A stretch of DNA of 55,563 nucleotides from JAFKKS01 sp039808325 (GTDB lineage Bacteria; Pseudomonadota; Alphaproteobacteria; Rhizobiales; Xanthobacteraceae), in the NCBI GenBank assembly GCA_039808325.1, contig JBDHSU010000009.1:1-55563 (forward strand), written 5' to 3'. This document shows positions 8,408 to 15,793 of the stretch, one piece after another (position 1 is the first letter of the stretch; the number at the start of each line of letters is the position of its first letter). The notes under the pieces were generated by a model. It ran no database searches and had not been told where the DNA came from. It was given only the letters and a program-made list of their open reading frames with translations. The translations under genes were made by a program, and so were the position numbers.

Positions 8408-9391
8408 CTACCCGAACTTATCCTTCCACGCCGGCAGGCCGGAGCCGGGCAGGGCGGCCGCCTCGTAGACGCCGCGAGCGATGGCGCGGGCGAGGCAGTC
8501 GCCGGCGACGGCGCAGATCTCGATGACGGCGTCGACGTCGACAGCGCGCTCGTTCCGTCCGGTAGCGGCGGCGAACACGGTGTCTCCGTCGGTATAGCCG
8601 TGCGCGAAGCGCAGCGCCTTGTGCAGGCCGCCGTGCGCCGAGATCGCCATGCGCTTGGCGGTGCCCTTGTCGAAGCGCGCGTCGGTCGCCACCAAGGCGA
8701 TGGTCGTGGCGCGCACCGGTGCGCCCTTCCAGGTCAATGCGCGCATGTCCGGCGTCACCCGCGTCGGCAACCCCAGCCCGCCGAACTCGTCGCCGTCCTC
8801 ATAAGGCGCCGCCCAGAAATGCGGGCCGTCGCCGATCACCGCCGACGAGATGGAATTGACGACGACCAGCGCGCCGACGGTGAAGCCGGTCGAGGTCCGG
8901 GCGCTCGCCGATCCGAGTCCGCCCTGCAAGGTGACGGTGGTCGCGCCGTAGCCCGCGCCATTGCTGCCGAGCGCGAACCTTTCGCTCGCGCCGCCGACCG
9001 CCGTATGCGCAAGTTCGCGATAGGGCGGGTAGCGTTCCCAGCCCTTGTCGCCGCCGTTGAGCAGGTCGAACATGATCGCCTGCGACACGAGCGGTATGCG
9101 CGCGGCGCCGACCTGCAGGCCACGGCCGTTCTCGCGCAGCCAGGCCTGCACGCCGGATGCGGCGTCAAGCCCGAAGGCGGAGCCGCCGGCGAGCACGATG
9201 GCATCGACCCCCGGCGCGACGTTCTCAGGAGCCAGCATGTCGGTCTCCCGTGTTCCGGGCCCGCCGCCGAGAACGGCGACGCCGGCGACGGTCGGCGCGT
9301 CGAACAGCGCCACGGTGACGCCGCTTGCGACGCGCGCATCGTGCGCGTTGCCGATGCGAATACCGGGAACGTCGGTGATGAGATTATGCAC
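8408..9391 (-). CDS. P1-family (S58, DmpA-like) peptidase
   Basis: Autoproteolytic N-terminal-nucleophile hydrolase of the family that contains L-aminopeptidase D-Ala-esterase/amidase DmpA and beta-peptidyl aminopeptidases. The 327-residue product shows the family start (ITDVPGIRIGNA), LAGGSAFGLDAA near residue 68, GFTVGALVVVNS (169-180) and the block RATTIALVATDA (227-238), where precursor cleavage is expected. In this block the residue that would become the nucleophile is Thr (Thr229 or Thr230) instead of the Ser of DmpA. Start is GTG at 9389-9391 with a strong GGAGG seven bases upstream. Substrate unknown. Confidence 0.85.
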   Translation of the reverse strand: MHNLITDVPGIRIGNAHDARVASGVTVALFDAPTVAGVAVLGGGPGTRETDMLAPENVAPGVDAIVLAGGSAFGLDAASGVQAWLRENGRGLQVGAARIPLVSQAIMFDLLNGGDKGWERYPPYRELAHTAVGGASERFALGSNGAGYGATTVTLQGGLGSASARTSTGFTVGALVVVNSISSAVIGDGPHFWAAPYEDGDEFGGLGLPTRVTPDMRALTWKGAPVRATTIALVATDARFDKGTAKRMAISAHGGLHKALRFAHGYTDGDTVFAAATGRNERAVDVDAVIEICAVAGDCLARAIARGVYEAAALPGSGLPAWKDKFG

Positions 9392-9632
9392 TTAAGCCTC
9401 CAAACAACGCGTGGAGCGGACGCGATTCTGCATGAGCCGTCAACACGATCGCGGCCATCACGGCCGCATCACATCCGCGCGGGTCGGGCTTTTTCGGTGT
9501 TGCCTTCGCGGGGTGGCTTGGCGCATCTAGCGTTCGAGGGCACGGGAAAATACGTGCGGCGAGAAACTCCGCGCGCTCAAGGTCCCCGCGCAAAGCACAT
9601 GAATCGATGCCTCACGACCGCAATCCGATCGC

Positions 9633-10364
9633 ATGACATCTGAGATTACCATCGTCACGGCTTTGGCCGCGGGCGCCATCAGTTTCCTGTCGCCCTGCGT
9701 GCTGCCGTTGGTGCCGCCCTATCTGGCTTATCTTGCGGGGGCCTCGCTCGAGCGTGTCGCGGAAGGCGAGCGGCCGGTGCCGCGACGTAAGACGGCGCTC
9801 GCCGCGCTCGCCTTCATTGCCGGCTTCTCCACCGTGTTCATCGCGCTCGGCGCCGGCGCCAGCGCCATTGGCGCGCTGCTGCGCGCCTATTCGTACTGGC
9901 TTTCCATCGTCGCCGGCGTCGCCATCATCCTGATGGGGTTCCACTTTCTCGGCCTGACGCCGATCGCCTGGCTGACGCGGGAGAAGCGTCTCTCGGTCAC
10001 GAAACCCGTGGGGTTGTGGGGCGCTTACGCCATGGGGCTTGCCTTCGCGTTCGGCTGGACGCCGTGCATCGGGCCGATCCTCGCGGCCATTCTCGCGGTC
10101 GCGGCCTCCGAGGCGACGGTCGCGAAGGGCGCGGGTCTCCTCGCGGTCTATTCCGCCGGGCTTGGCATTCCGTTCCTGCTCGCCGGATTTGCCGTCGAGC
10201 CATTCGCGCGTTTCCTTGCCCGGTTTCGTCGCCACATCCCGAAAGTGGAGAAGGCGATGGGCGGTCTGCTGGTCCTCACCGGCATCGCCTTCTTGACGGG
10301 GTGGATCGGACAGATGAGTTTCTGGCTGCTCGAATCCTTCCCGGCCCTCGGCCGCATCGGTTGA
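9633..10364 (+). CDS. ccdA: Cytochrome c biogenesis protein CcdA (DsbD transmembrane family)
   Basis: Moves reducing equivalents from cytoplasmic thioredoxin across the inner membrane to periplasmic thiol proteins, for cytochrome c maturation or disulfide repair. The 243-residue protein has six predicted membrane segments and the two conserved half-site cysteines: Cys22 in SPCVLPL and Cys145 in WTPCIGP. It precedes a HAD phosphatase by 11 bases on the same strand. The 241-base region upstream (9392-9632) holds a small GCGGCC/GGCCGC hairpin at 9451-9467 but no recognised promoter. Confidence 0.93.
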   Translation: MTSEITIVTALAAGAISFLSPCVLPLVPPYLAYLAGASLERVAEGERPVPRRKTALAALAFIAGFSTVFIALGAGASAIGALLRAYSYWLSIVAGVAIILMGFHFLGLTPIAWLTREKRLSVTKPVGLWGAYAMGLAFAFGWTPCIGPILAAILAVAASEATVAKGAGLLAVYSAGLGIPFLLAGFAVEPFARFLARFRRHIPKVEKAMGGLLVLTGIAFLTGWIGQMSFWLLESFPALGRIG

Positions 10365-10375
10365 ACCGCATTCTC

Positions 10376-11083
10376 ATGTCCTTCGCGCAGGCCGTTCGCG
10401 GCGTCATCTTCGACATGGACGGCTTGCTCGTCGACACCGAGCGCGTCTACTACGACGCGCTCATCGGCGCGGCGCTCAGCGTCGAGCGCGACATGCCGCA
10501 TGATTTCGTCTGCTCGATGATCGGCGTGCCGGGGCCGGAATGCGTCGCGATGATCAAGGCATATTACGGCGACGGCTTTCCGATGGCCCGCTTCGATGCC
10601 GTATACGACAGTCTGGTCGCGGCGCGGCTGGCGGAGAATATTCCGCTGCGCGCCGGTGCGCGTGAACTCGTCACCTATCTAGCGGCGCGCGGTATTCCGC
10701 AGGCGATCGCCACCTCGTCGCGGCGGCCGACGGTCGAGCGCTACATGAACGGGGTCGGCCTGCTCGAACATTTCAGCGCCATCGTGTGTCGCGAGGACGT
10801 CGTCAACGCGAAGCCGGCGCCCGATCCCTTCCTCAAGGCGGCGGCGCTGCTCGGGCTCGAGCCGGGGCAGTGCCTGGTGCTGGAGGACTCCTATCACGGC
10901 ATCGCTGGCGCCCATGCGGCGGGGGCGATGCCGATCATGGTGCCGGATCTGCTCGCGGCGACCGAGGCGGTTTGCGCGCAATGCGTCGCCGTCGCCGACG
11001 ATCTGCATGCGGTGAAGGCGATGCTGGAGCAGGCTGGAGATAGCGGCGCGCGGCAGGGAGCGGCCGCTGCGGCGGTTCGGTAG
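10376..11083 (+). CDS. HAD superfamily phosphatase (beta-phosphoglucomutase-like)
   Basis: Predicted cytoplasmic Mg-dependent phosphohydrolase of subfamily IA. The 235-residue product shows motif I FDMDGLLVDTE (nucleophile Asp13, acid/base Asp15), motif II ATSS (Thr113-Ser114), motif III Lys146 in NAKPAPD and motif IV LVLEDS (Glu170-Asp171), with an alpha-helical cap between residues 20 and 90. The start is the ATG at 10376; the same frame is open far upstream but that part overlaps ccdA in another frame. Close relatives act on sugar phosphates or phosphoglycolate; the substrate here is not determined. Confidence 0.9.
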   Translation: MSFAQAVRGVIFDMDGLLVDTERVYYDALIGAALSVERDMPHDFVCSMIGVPGPECVAMIKAYYGDGFPMARFDAVYDSLVAARLAENIPLRAGARELVTYLAARGIPQAIATSSRRPTVERYMNGVGLLEHFSAIVCREDVVNAKPAPDPFLKAAALLGLEPGQCLVLEDSYHGIAGAHAAGAMPIMVPDLLAATEAVCAQCVAVADDLHAVKAMLEQAGDSGARQGAAAAAVR

Positions 11084-11092
11084 GCTCGCCTT

Positions 11093-11205
11093 GAGCGGGA
11101 TGAGGAAAGTGTGGAGCGGTTTTCCGCCCGCATCCCGCTCTAAAATATTAGAATCGATCACGTTCATGATTTTGGATCGATTCGATCCAAAATCATCGCG
11201 ATCTA
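11093..11205 (+). repeat. Compound palindromic repeat, copy 2
   Basis: Second copy of the repeat at 7021-7135, same orientation. Module A pairs GAGCGGGATG (11093-11102) with CATCCCGCTC (11131-11140), ten perfect pairs, around an inner GCGG-TTTT-CCGC hairpin. Module B is a palindrome at 11166-11196 with 15 perfect pairs around a single central T, framed by GATCACG (11156-11162) and CGCGATC (11197-11203). It begins ten bases after the HAD phosphatase stop and ends 18 bases before the next start codon, so it could also act as a transcription or mRNA-stability signal. Confidence 0.92.
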
Positions 11206-11223
11206 GGCAACGGGGACGGCACG

Positions 11224-11460
11224 ATGCGTTCACTGGCGATGATCGGCTTTTGCGTGTTGACGTTCGGCGCCTGGCAGGGCCCGGCGAATGCCGCGCGCAT
11301 TCTGAAGAGCGAGCCCGGACCCGGCGAACTACGCTACGGTATGCGCGTCCTCGTGGACGACGGCTCATGCCCCACCGGTCAGATCAAGGAGGTGCTGGCC
11401 GGCCGCGATGTCGACGGCAAGGGCCCCCAGCGCACCCGCCGCTGCGTCTCGCGGCGATAA
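11224..11460 (+). CDS. Small secreted hypothetical protein
   Basis: A 78-residue protein with an N-terminal signal peptide (hydrophobic residues about 4-18, probable cleavage after the Ala of PANA near residue 23), then a short mature domain with VLVDDGSCPTGQIKEV and a C-terminal RRCV, so two cysteines that could form a disulfide in the periplasm. I recall similar small proteins, possibly the DUF6719 group, in Bradyrhizobium relatives, but cannot confirm it. Function unknown. It follows repeat copy 2 and converges with the amidase, with six bases between the stops. Confidence 0.75.
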   Translation: MRSLAMIGFCVLTFGAWQGPANAARILKSEPGPGELRYGMRVLVDDGSCPTGQIKEVLAGRDVDGKGPQRTRRCVSRR

Positions 11461-11466
11461 GCGTCT

Positions 11467-12855
11467 TCAGCCCACCTTCGGCCAATTGGTGATCGGGCCG
11501 CGCCAGCCCTCATAGGCTTTCGCCAACCGCAGCACGCCGAGGTCGTCGAAGCGGCGGCCGATGATTTGCAGGCCGATCGGCAGCCCGCCTTGGGTGAAGC
11601 CGCAATTGATCGAACAAGCAGGCTGCTCGGTCATGTTCCAGCCCACGGTGAAGCCGATATGCTCGAACGGCTTCGCCGGATCGTCGAGCGGCGACGAGAG
11701 CTCGGCCGGAAAGGCGGGCACCGGCGCCGTCGGCGAGAGAACGAAGTCCAGGCCGCTGAAAAGTTTCGCCGCGGCTTTGCGCATCTCCATCGTCTGGCCG
11801 AAGCCGCGCACCGCCTCGGCGCCGGAGACCTGCGCGCCGCCCTCGGCCCAGGCGCGGACATAGGGGAGGACCTTGTTACGCTCCGCCGCCGCGAGCGGCT
11901 CCAGGTCGGCCCATAGCCGCGCGCGCCAGAATTTGTCGAGCCCGTCGATCATCGCCCGCGTCCAGATCGGCGCCATCGGCTCGACCTTGGCGCCGGCTTC
12001 CGCGAAGCGCGCCGCCGCCTTCCCGATCGCGGCCTTCACGTCCGCGTCGACCGGCATGCCGAAGCCGGCTTCGGTGATCAATCCGATGCGCAGGCCGTCG
12101 ACGGTCGCGTCGAGAGCCGACCAGTCGATCTTTGCCGGCGGCAGGCTCATCCCGTCGTGCCAATCCGGTTTCGAGACGACGGCCATCATCAGCGCGGTGT
12201 CGTCGACGGTGCGAGTCATCGGACCGGCGCAACGCCCGACATAGGGCGGGTCGATCGGGATGCGGCCGAGGCTCGGCTTGTGCCCGACGAGGCCGCACCA
12301 GGACGCCGGCAGCCGCACCGAGCCGCCGATGTCGGTGCCGATATGCAGCGGGCCGTAACCGGCGGCGCCGGCAGCGCCGGCGCCGGAGCTCGAGCCGCCC
12401 GGCGTCTTGCTGCGGTCCCACGGGTTGCGCGCGAGCGGATGGAAGCTCGATAGGCTCGACGACGTCATGCCATAGTCGGGCATCGTCGTCTTGGCGAAGA
12501 TGATGGCGCCGGCTTCGCGCAGGCGCGCCGCGGGCGGCGCATCCTCGGCGTAAGGCGCGAGTTTCGTCGCGGCGGTGCCGAGCGGCATCGGCGCGCCCTT
12601 GGTCGCGATGTTGTCCTTCACCGTCGCCGGCACGCCGTCGAGTGCGCCGCGCGGCTGGCCTTTCGCCCAGCGTTCGGTCGCGGCCCTGGCTTGCGCGCGC
12701 GCCGTTTCCGGATCGTAAAGATACAACGCCTGGATGAGAGGCTCGCAGCGCGCGATGTGATTTTCCAGATCCTGCCAGACCTCGGACGGCGACAGTTTCC
12801 GCGCGCGGAACTGCGTCAGCATTTCGACGGCGGACAATGCATGCGGCGCGGTCAT
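11467..12855 (-). CDS. Amidase signature family enzyme
   Basis: Predicted amide hydrolase of 462 residues with the Ser-cisSer-Lys triad of the amidase signature family: Lys80 in ATVKDN, the cis-Ser (Ser155) in PGGSSSG, and the nucleophile Ser179 in GTDIGGSVRLPAS. It resembles GatA-type proteins, but no gatB or gatC is nearby, so a catabolic or detoxifying amidase is more likely than a tRNA amidotransferase subunit. I start at ATG 12853-12855; an open frame continues upstream through the livK terminator region and is rejected. It is downstream of livK on the same strand but separated by two strong hairpins, so probably a separate transcript. Confidence 0.88.
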   Translation of the reverse strand: MTAPHALSAVEMLTQFRARKLSPSEVWQDLENHIARCEPLIQALYLYDPETARAQARAATERWAKGQPRGALDGVPATVKDNIATKGAPMPLGTAATKLAPYAEDAPPAARLREAGAIIFAKTTMPDYGMTSSSLSSFHPLARNPWDRSKTPGGSSSGAGAAGAAGYGPLHIGTDIGGSVRLPASWCGLVGHKPSLGRIPIDPPYVGRCAGPMTRTVDDTALMMAVVSKPDWHDGMSLPPAKIDWSALDATVDGLRIGLITEAGFGMPVDADVKAAIGKAAARFAEAGAKVEPMAPIWTRAMIDGLDKFWRARLWADLEPLAAAERNKVLPYVRAWAEGGAQVSGAEAVRGFGQTMEMRKAAAKLFSGLDFVLSPTAPVPAFPAELSSPLDDPAKPFEHIGFTVGWNMTEQPACSINCGFTQGGLPIGLQIIGRRFDDLGVLRLAKAYEGWRGPITNWPKVG

Positions 12856-12897
12856 GGCGGCTTTCCCGAACTGCGGACGGGGAGGGCAAAACGCAAT

Positions 12898-12930
12898 GGG
12901 GCGCGGCCGCTTTCGCAGATGCCGCGCCCC
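12898..12930 (-). terminator. Candidate terminator hairpin downstream of livK
   Basis: GGGGCGCGGC and GCCGCGCCCC form a perfect 10-bp stem with a 13-base loop. On the minus strand it is followed by ATTGCGTTTTG, a modest T-run. It lies between the livK stop and the amidase start. Confidence 0.5.
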
Positions 12931-12955
12931 GCCGTTCTTGTAGAGGATAAGCGAT

Positions 12956-12986
12956 GAGTGCGACCGGGCGCCGCCCGGTCGCACTC
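12956..12986 (-). terminator. Strong palindrome just after livK stop
   Basis: A near-perfect 31-base palindrome with 15-base arms (GAGTGCGACCGGGCG and its complement) around one base lies seven bases after the livK stop. It has no T-tract, so it may stop exonucleases or act with the hairpin at 12898-12930 to end the liv transcript. Confidence 0.55.
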
Positions 12987-12993
12987 GCGGCGA

Positions 12994-14109
12994 TTACATC
13001 TCGGTGTAGGTGATCTTGCCGTCCTTGTTCTTCTTCCAGACGTAGACCACGTAATCGAGGCGGGTGACGTCGCCCTTCTTGTCGTAGGAGAGCTCACCGA
13101 TCACCGTCTTGAACTTCATGCCGGAGTGGATCTTCTCGGCCACCTTCTTCGGGTCGAGCGATTTCGCGGCGTTCGCAGCCTGCGCGATGACCTGCACCGA
13201 CGCGTAGCTGTAAAGCGTGTAGGCTTCCGGCTCGAAGTTCTTCTTGCGGAAACGCTCGACGACTTCCTTGGCCTCCGGACGCTTGCGCGGATCGGGGCCG
13301 TAGGTCATCAGCGTGCCCTCGACGCCGGGGCCGCCGATCGAGGCGAACTCGTCGGAGGTGATGCCGTCGCCGCCCATCAGCGGCGCCTTCACGCCCTGGT
13401 CGCGCATCTGGCGCACGATCAGGCCGCCTTCGGTATGCAGGCCGCCCCAATAGACGAGGTCGGCGCCCGAGGCCTTGATCTTCGAGACGAGGGCGGAGAA
13501 GTCCTTCTCGCCGAGGTTGATGCCCTCATAGAGAACTTCCTTCATGCCGCCCTTGTTCATCGCCTTCTTGGTCTCGTCGGCGAGGCCCTGACCGTAGGTG
13601 GTCTTGTCATGGACGATGGCGATCTTCTTGCCCTTGTAGTTCTTCAGGATGTAGGCGCCGGCCACCTGACCTTGCTGGTCATCGCGACCGCAGGTGCGGA
13701 AGATGTTCCACAGTCCGCGTTCGGTGACTTTCGGATTCGTGGCCGCGGGAGTGACGACCAGGATGCCGTTCTCGGCGTAGACTTCCGACGCCGGCATGGT
13801 GACGCCGGAGTTGAAGGGGCCGACCACGAACTTCACGCCGTCCGCCGCGAACTTGTTCGCTACCGAAACGCCCTGCTTGGGGTCGGATACGTCGTCGCCG
13901 AACGAAAGCGCGATTTTCTGACCGTTGATGCCGCCGGCGGCGTTGATGTCTTCGACGGCTTGCTCGGTCCCGTTCTTGAGCTGCGCGCCGAACGCCGCAT
14001 TGGCGCCCGTGATCGGCCCTTCCATTCCGAACTTGACTTGCGCCTGCGCCGTGCTCGCCAGCGCGAGCCCGAAGCTAAACGCGAGGCTAAGCGTGGTCAG
14101 CTTTTTCAT
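12994..14109 (-). CDS. livK: Branched-chain amino acid ABC transporter substrate-binding protein
   Basis: Periplasmic type I solute-binding protein of the LivK/LivJ family, 371 residues. The signal peptide begins MKKLTTLSLAF and ends at a probable cleavage site after AQA near residue 24, with no lipobox. The mature start (VKFGMEGPITGANAAFGAQ) is the family's ligand-binding strand. I use the ATG at 14107-14109, preceded by GGGAGAGAG. An open frame extends 28 codons upstream but lacks signal-peptide character. It is the last gene of the liv cluster, separated from DUF6867 by 115 bases containing a stem-loop that may allow higher expression. The ligand could be an amino acid or amide. Confidence 0.92.
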   Translation of the reverse strand: MKKLTTLSLAFSFGLALASTAQAQVKFGMEGPITGANAAFGAQLKNGTEQAVEDINAAGGINGQKIALSFGDDVSDPKQGVSVANKFAADGVKFVVGPFNSGVTMPASEVYAENGILVVTPAATNPKVTERGLWNIFRTCGRDDQQGQVAGAYILKNYKGKKIAIVHDKTTYGQGLADETKKAMNKGGMKEVLYEGINLGEKDFSALVSKIKASGADLVYWGGLHTEGGLIVRQMRDQGVKAPLMGGDGITSDEFASIGGPGVEGTLMTYGPDPRKRPEAKEVVERFRKKNFEPEAYTLYSYASVQVIAQAANAAKSLDPKKVAEKIHSGMKFKTVIGELSYDKKGDVTRLDYVVYVWKKNKDGKITYTEM

Positions 14110-14142
14110 AAAGCTCTCTCCCTGATGTATCGCGAGCGCGGC

Positions 14143-14160
14143 CCGGCTCGAAAGAGCCGG
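14143..14160 (-). other. Intercistronic stem-loop upstream of livK
   Basis: A perfect CCGGCTC/GAGCCGG stem with a 4-base loop lies 34 bases before the livK start, between DUF6867 and livK. No T-tract follows on the minus strand. Such hairpins between transporter and binding-protein genes often stabilise processed mRNA; here that is inference. Confidence 0.45.
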
Positions 14161-14224
14161 CATCCCGCATCTCTGCGCGGATTGAAACCTCAATCCCGGG
14201 AAAAGTCACCTTGAATTGTGAAGC

Positions 14225-14596
14225 TCAGGCGGCCTCGGGCGGCCGCCGCGTCCATCCGAACAGCCCGCTGCGGACATTGATCCAGCGGTATTGGGTGATC
14301 ATCTGCTGCACCCGGGTTAGACGAAAGCCTAAGAAGCCGAAGACGGAGCAGATCAGGGTGTCGGTCAGATAGAAGTGGGGCGATAGGAACGTACCCTCGA
14401 ACAGCGCGAAATGAATGAAACGCACCGCGGCGCCCAGGATCAGCATGTAGGCCGGCAGTTGCCACCACGGCCGCCATGTCCCGGCGACGGCGCGTCCGGA
14501 GAGCCACGCGGCGCCGCCACCGAGAATGACGGTGACGAGCAGGAAGACGCCGAAGCTATCCTCTTCGTAGAGCAGGGTGTGCAGGTTGATGTCCAT
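14225..14596 (-). CDS. DUF6867-like small membrane protein of the liv cluster
   Basis: A 123-residue protein with three predicted membrane helices (about 14-34, 46-66, 72-92) and a basic C-terminal tail containing RVQQMITQYRWINVRSG. I recall this family (DUF6867) as a recurrent neighbour of livF and livK in Hyphomicrobiales; function is unknown. Position suggests an accessory subunit or regulator of the branched-chain amino acid transporter. The ATG at 14594-14596 gives 29 bases after livF. A TTG at 14627-14629 overlapping the livF stop would add 11 residues and couple translation; I cannot decide between them. Confidence 0.75.
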   Translation of the reverse strand: MDINLHTLLYEEDSFGVFLLVTVILGGGAAWLSGRAVAGTWRPWWQLPAYMLILGAAVRFIHFALFEGTFLSPHFYLTDTLICSVFGFLGFRLTRVQQMITQYRWINVRSGLFGWTRRPPEAA

Positions 14597-14625
14597 GTCC
14601 GCGCGTCTCGCTTTGCCCGCCGCCG

Positions 14626-15360
14626 TCAACTGACCTGCTGGCGCCCGCCCTCAAGATAAGCGGCTTTCACTTCTTCCCGCTCGAGCAATTCCTTTCCGCT
14701 GCCGGCGAGCGTGATCAGCCCATTGACCATGACGTAGCCGCGATGCGCGAGCTTGAGCGCATGAAAGGCGTTCTGCTCGACCAGGAACACGGTCAATTTC
14801 TCTTGTCTGTTCAGCGAGCGGATCGCGTCGAAGATCTGCCGCACGATCAGCGGCGCGAGGCCGAGCGAAGGTTCGTCGAGCAGCAGCAAACGCGGCCGGC
14901 TCATCAGCGCGCGCGCGATCGCGAGCATCTGCTGCTCGCCGCCGGACAGCGTTCCGCCGCGCTGCTTGATCCGTTCCTTCAAGCGCGGGAACAAAGTGAA
15001 GACTCGTTCAAGGTCGTTGTTGAAGTGACCGAGGTCGGAGACGGTCGCGCCCATCTGCAGGTTTTCGAGCACCGTCATCCGCGCGAAGATGCGCCGTCCT
15101 TCCGGCGACTGCGCGATCTTGAGATGCGCGATCTCGTGCGTCGGCATGCGCGTGATGTCGTGTCCGTCGAAGACGATGCGGCCCTCGCGTGCGCGGGGGT
15201 TGCCGCAGATCGTCATCATCAGCGTCGACTTGCCGGCGCCGTTCGCGCCGATCAGCGTGACGATCTCGCCGTCATGCACCTCCATGTCGACGCCCTTGAG
15301 GGCGGCGATGTTGCCGTAATAGCTTTTCACGCCCTGCACGGAGAGGAGCGGCTCAGTCAT
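14626..15360 (-). CDS. livF: Branched-chain amino acid ABC transporter ATPase LivF
   Basis: Cytoplasmic ATPase subunit, 244 residues. Walker A GANGAGKST (38-46), Q-loop in IAQSPEGRRIF, signature LSGGEQQ (138-144), Walker B LLLLDEPS (158-165) and the late His region LVEQN are all intact. SPEGRRIFARMTVLENL is typical of LivF. It works with LivG, LivM and LivH. Its start is overlapped by the 3' end of the DUF559 gene, which separates it from livG. Confidence 0.96.
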   Translation of the reverse strand: MTEPLLSVQGVKSYYGNIAALKGVDMEVHDGEIVTLIGANGAGKSTLMMTICGNPRAREGRIVFDGHDITRMPTHEIAHLKIAQSPEGRRIFARMTVLENLQMGATVSDLGHFNNDLERVFTLFPRLKERIKQRGGTLSGGEQQMLAIARALMSRPRLLLLDEPSLGLAPLIVRQIFDAIRSLNRQEKLTVFLVEQNAFHALKLAHRGYVMVNGLITLAGSGKELLEREEVKAAYLEGGRQQVS

Positions 15361-15760
15361 GAGATGCCCCTCTTAAACCTCCCCCTAAAAGGGGGAGGTC
15401 GGACGGCGAAGCCGTCCGGGTGGGGGTCACGTGCGTCACTAGGGCAGACGCGATGACGGTGAGCACGCCTTCGAGATTCGACAGAACTTCATTATTCCAG
15501 AATCGTAAAACTGTGATGTGCTTCGCAGCGAGCCAGCGCCCCCGTCTTTCGTCATGTTTTCTGGTGAGTTCGTTGTGCTGTCCACCGTCGAGTTCGATCG
15601 CCAATCGTGCGGCTGGACAGTAGAAGTCCAAGACAAAGGGCCCAACTGGATGTTGGCGCCGGAAGCCAAAGCCATTTATTTGGCCTCGCTGCAACGCGTA
15701 CCAAAGTTTTCGCTCAGCGCGCGTCAGATCACGCCGCAAGTCGCGAGCGCGTGTCGTCAT
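15353..15760 (-). CDS. DUF559 domain protein (Vsr-like nuclease fold)
   Basis: A 135-residue protein from ATG 15758-15760. Its core (residues 3-108) matches DUF559, a small domain related to very-short-patch-repair endonucleases of the PD-(D/E)XK type: AERKLWYALQ (Glu16), FRRQHPVGPFVLDFYCP (Asp45), AIELDGGQH (Glu56, Asp58, His62), then RWLAAKHITVLRFWNNEV. Residues from about 112 to 135 are encoded by the left inverted repeat and look like low-value read-through (ASPSDLPLLGGG). An alternative start at 15866-15868 overlaps the livG stop as ATGA and would add 36 residues, part of them encoded by the right repeat. Its stop lies 8 bases inside livF. No methyltransferase is nearby, so a Vsr-type mismatch role is unlikely. 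Function unknown. Confidence 0.8.
   Translation of the reverse strand: MTTRARDLRRDLTRAERKLWYALQRGQINGFGFRRQHPVGPFVLDFYCPAARLAIELDGGQHNELTRKHDERRGRWLAAKHITVLRFWNNEVLSNLEGVLTVIASALVTHVTPTRTASPSDLPLLGGGLRGASHD
15375..15428 (-). repeat. Left inverted repeat of the DUF559 unit (two hairpins)
   Basis: Hairpin 1: ACCTCCCCCT (15377-15386), loop AAA, AGGGGGAGGT (15390-15399). Hairpin 2: CGGACGGC (15400-15407), loop GAA, GCCGTCCG (15411-15418), followed by GGTGGGGGTC. Read on the minus strand it aligns with the repeat at 15794-15845; hairpin 1 with its flank is 25 of 26 identical. Confidence 0.9.
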
Positions 15761-15793
15761 TTCTCTAGTTTTGGAAAAGCGAGACTTGAGGAC

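Noticed and set aside
11467..12855. Amidase as GatA of the Glu-tRNA amidotransferase
   Set aside because: No gatC or gatB beside it and the sequence around the core is not specifically GatA-like.
15353..15760. DUF559 protein as a Vsr mismatch endonuclease of a restriction-modification system
   Set aside because: No DNA methyltransferase or restriction gene in the window, and the repeat-bracketed layout points elsewhere.
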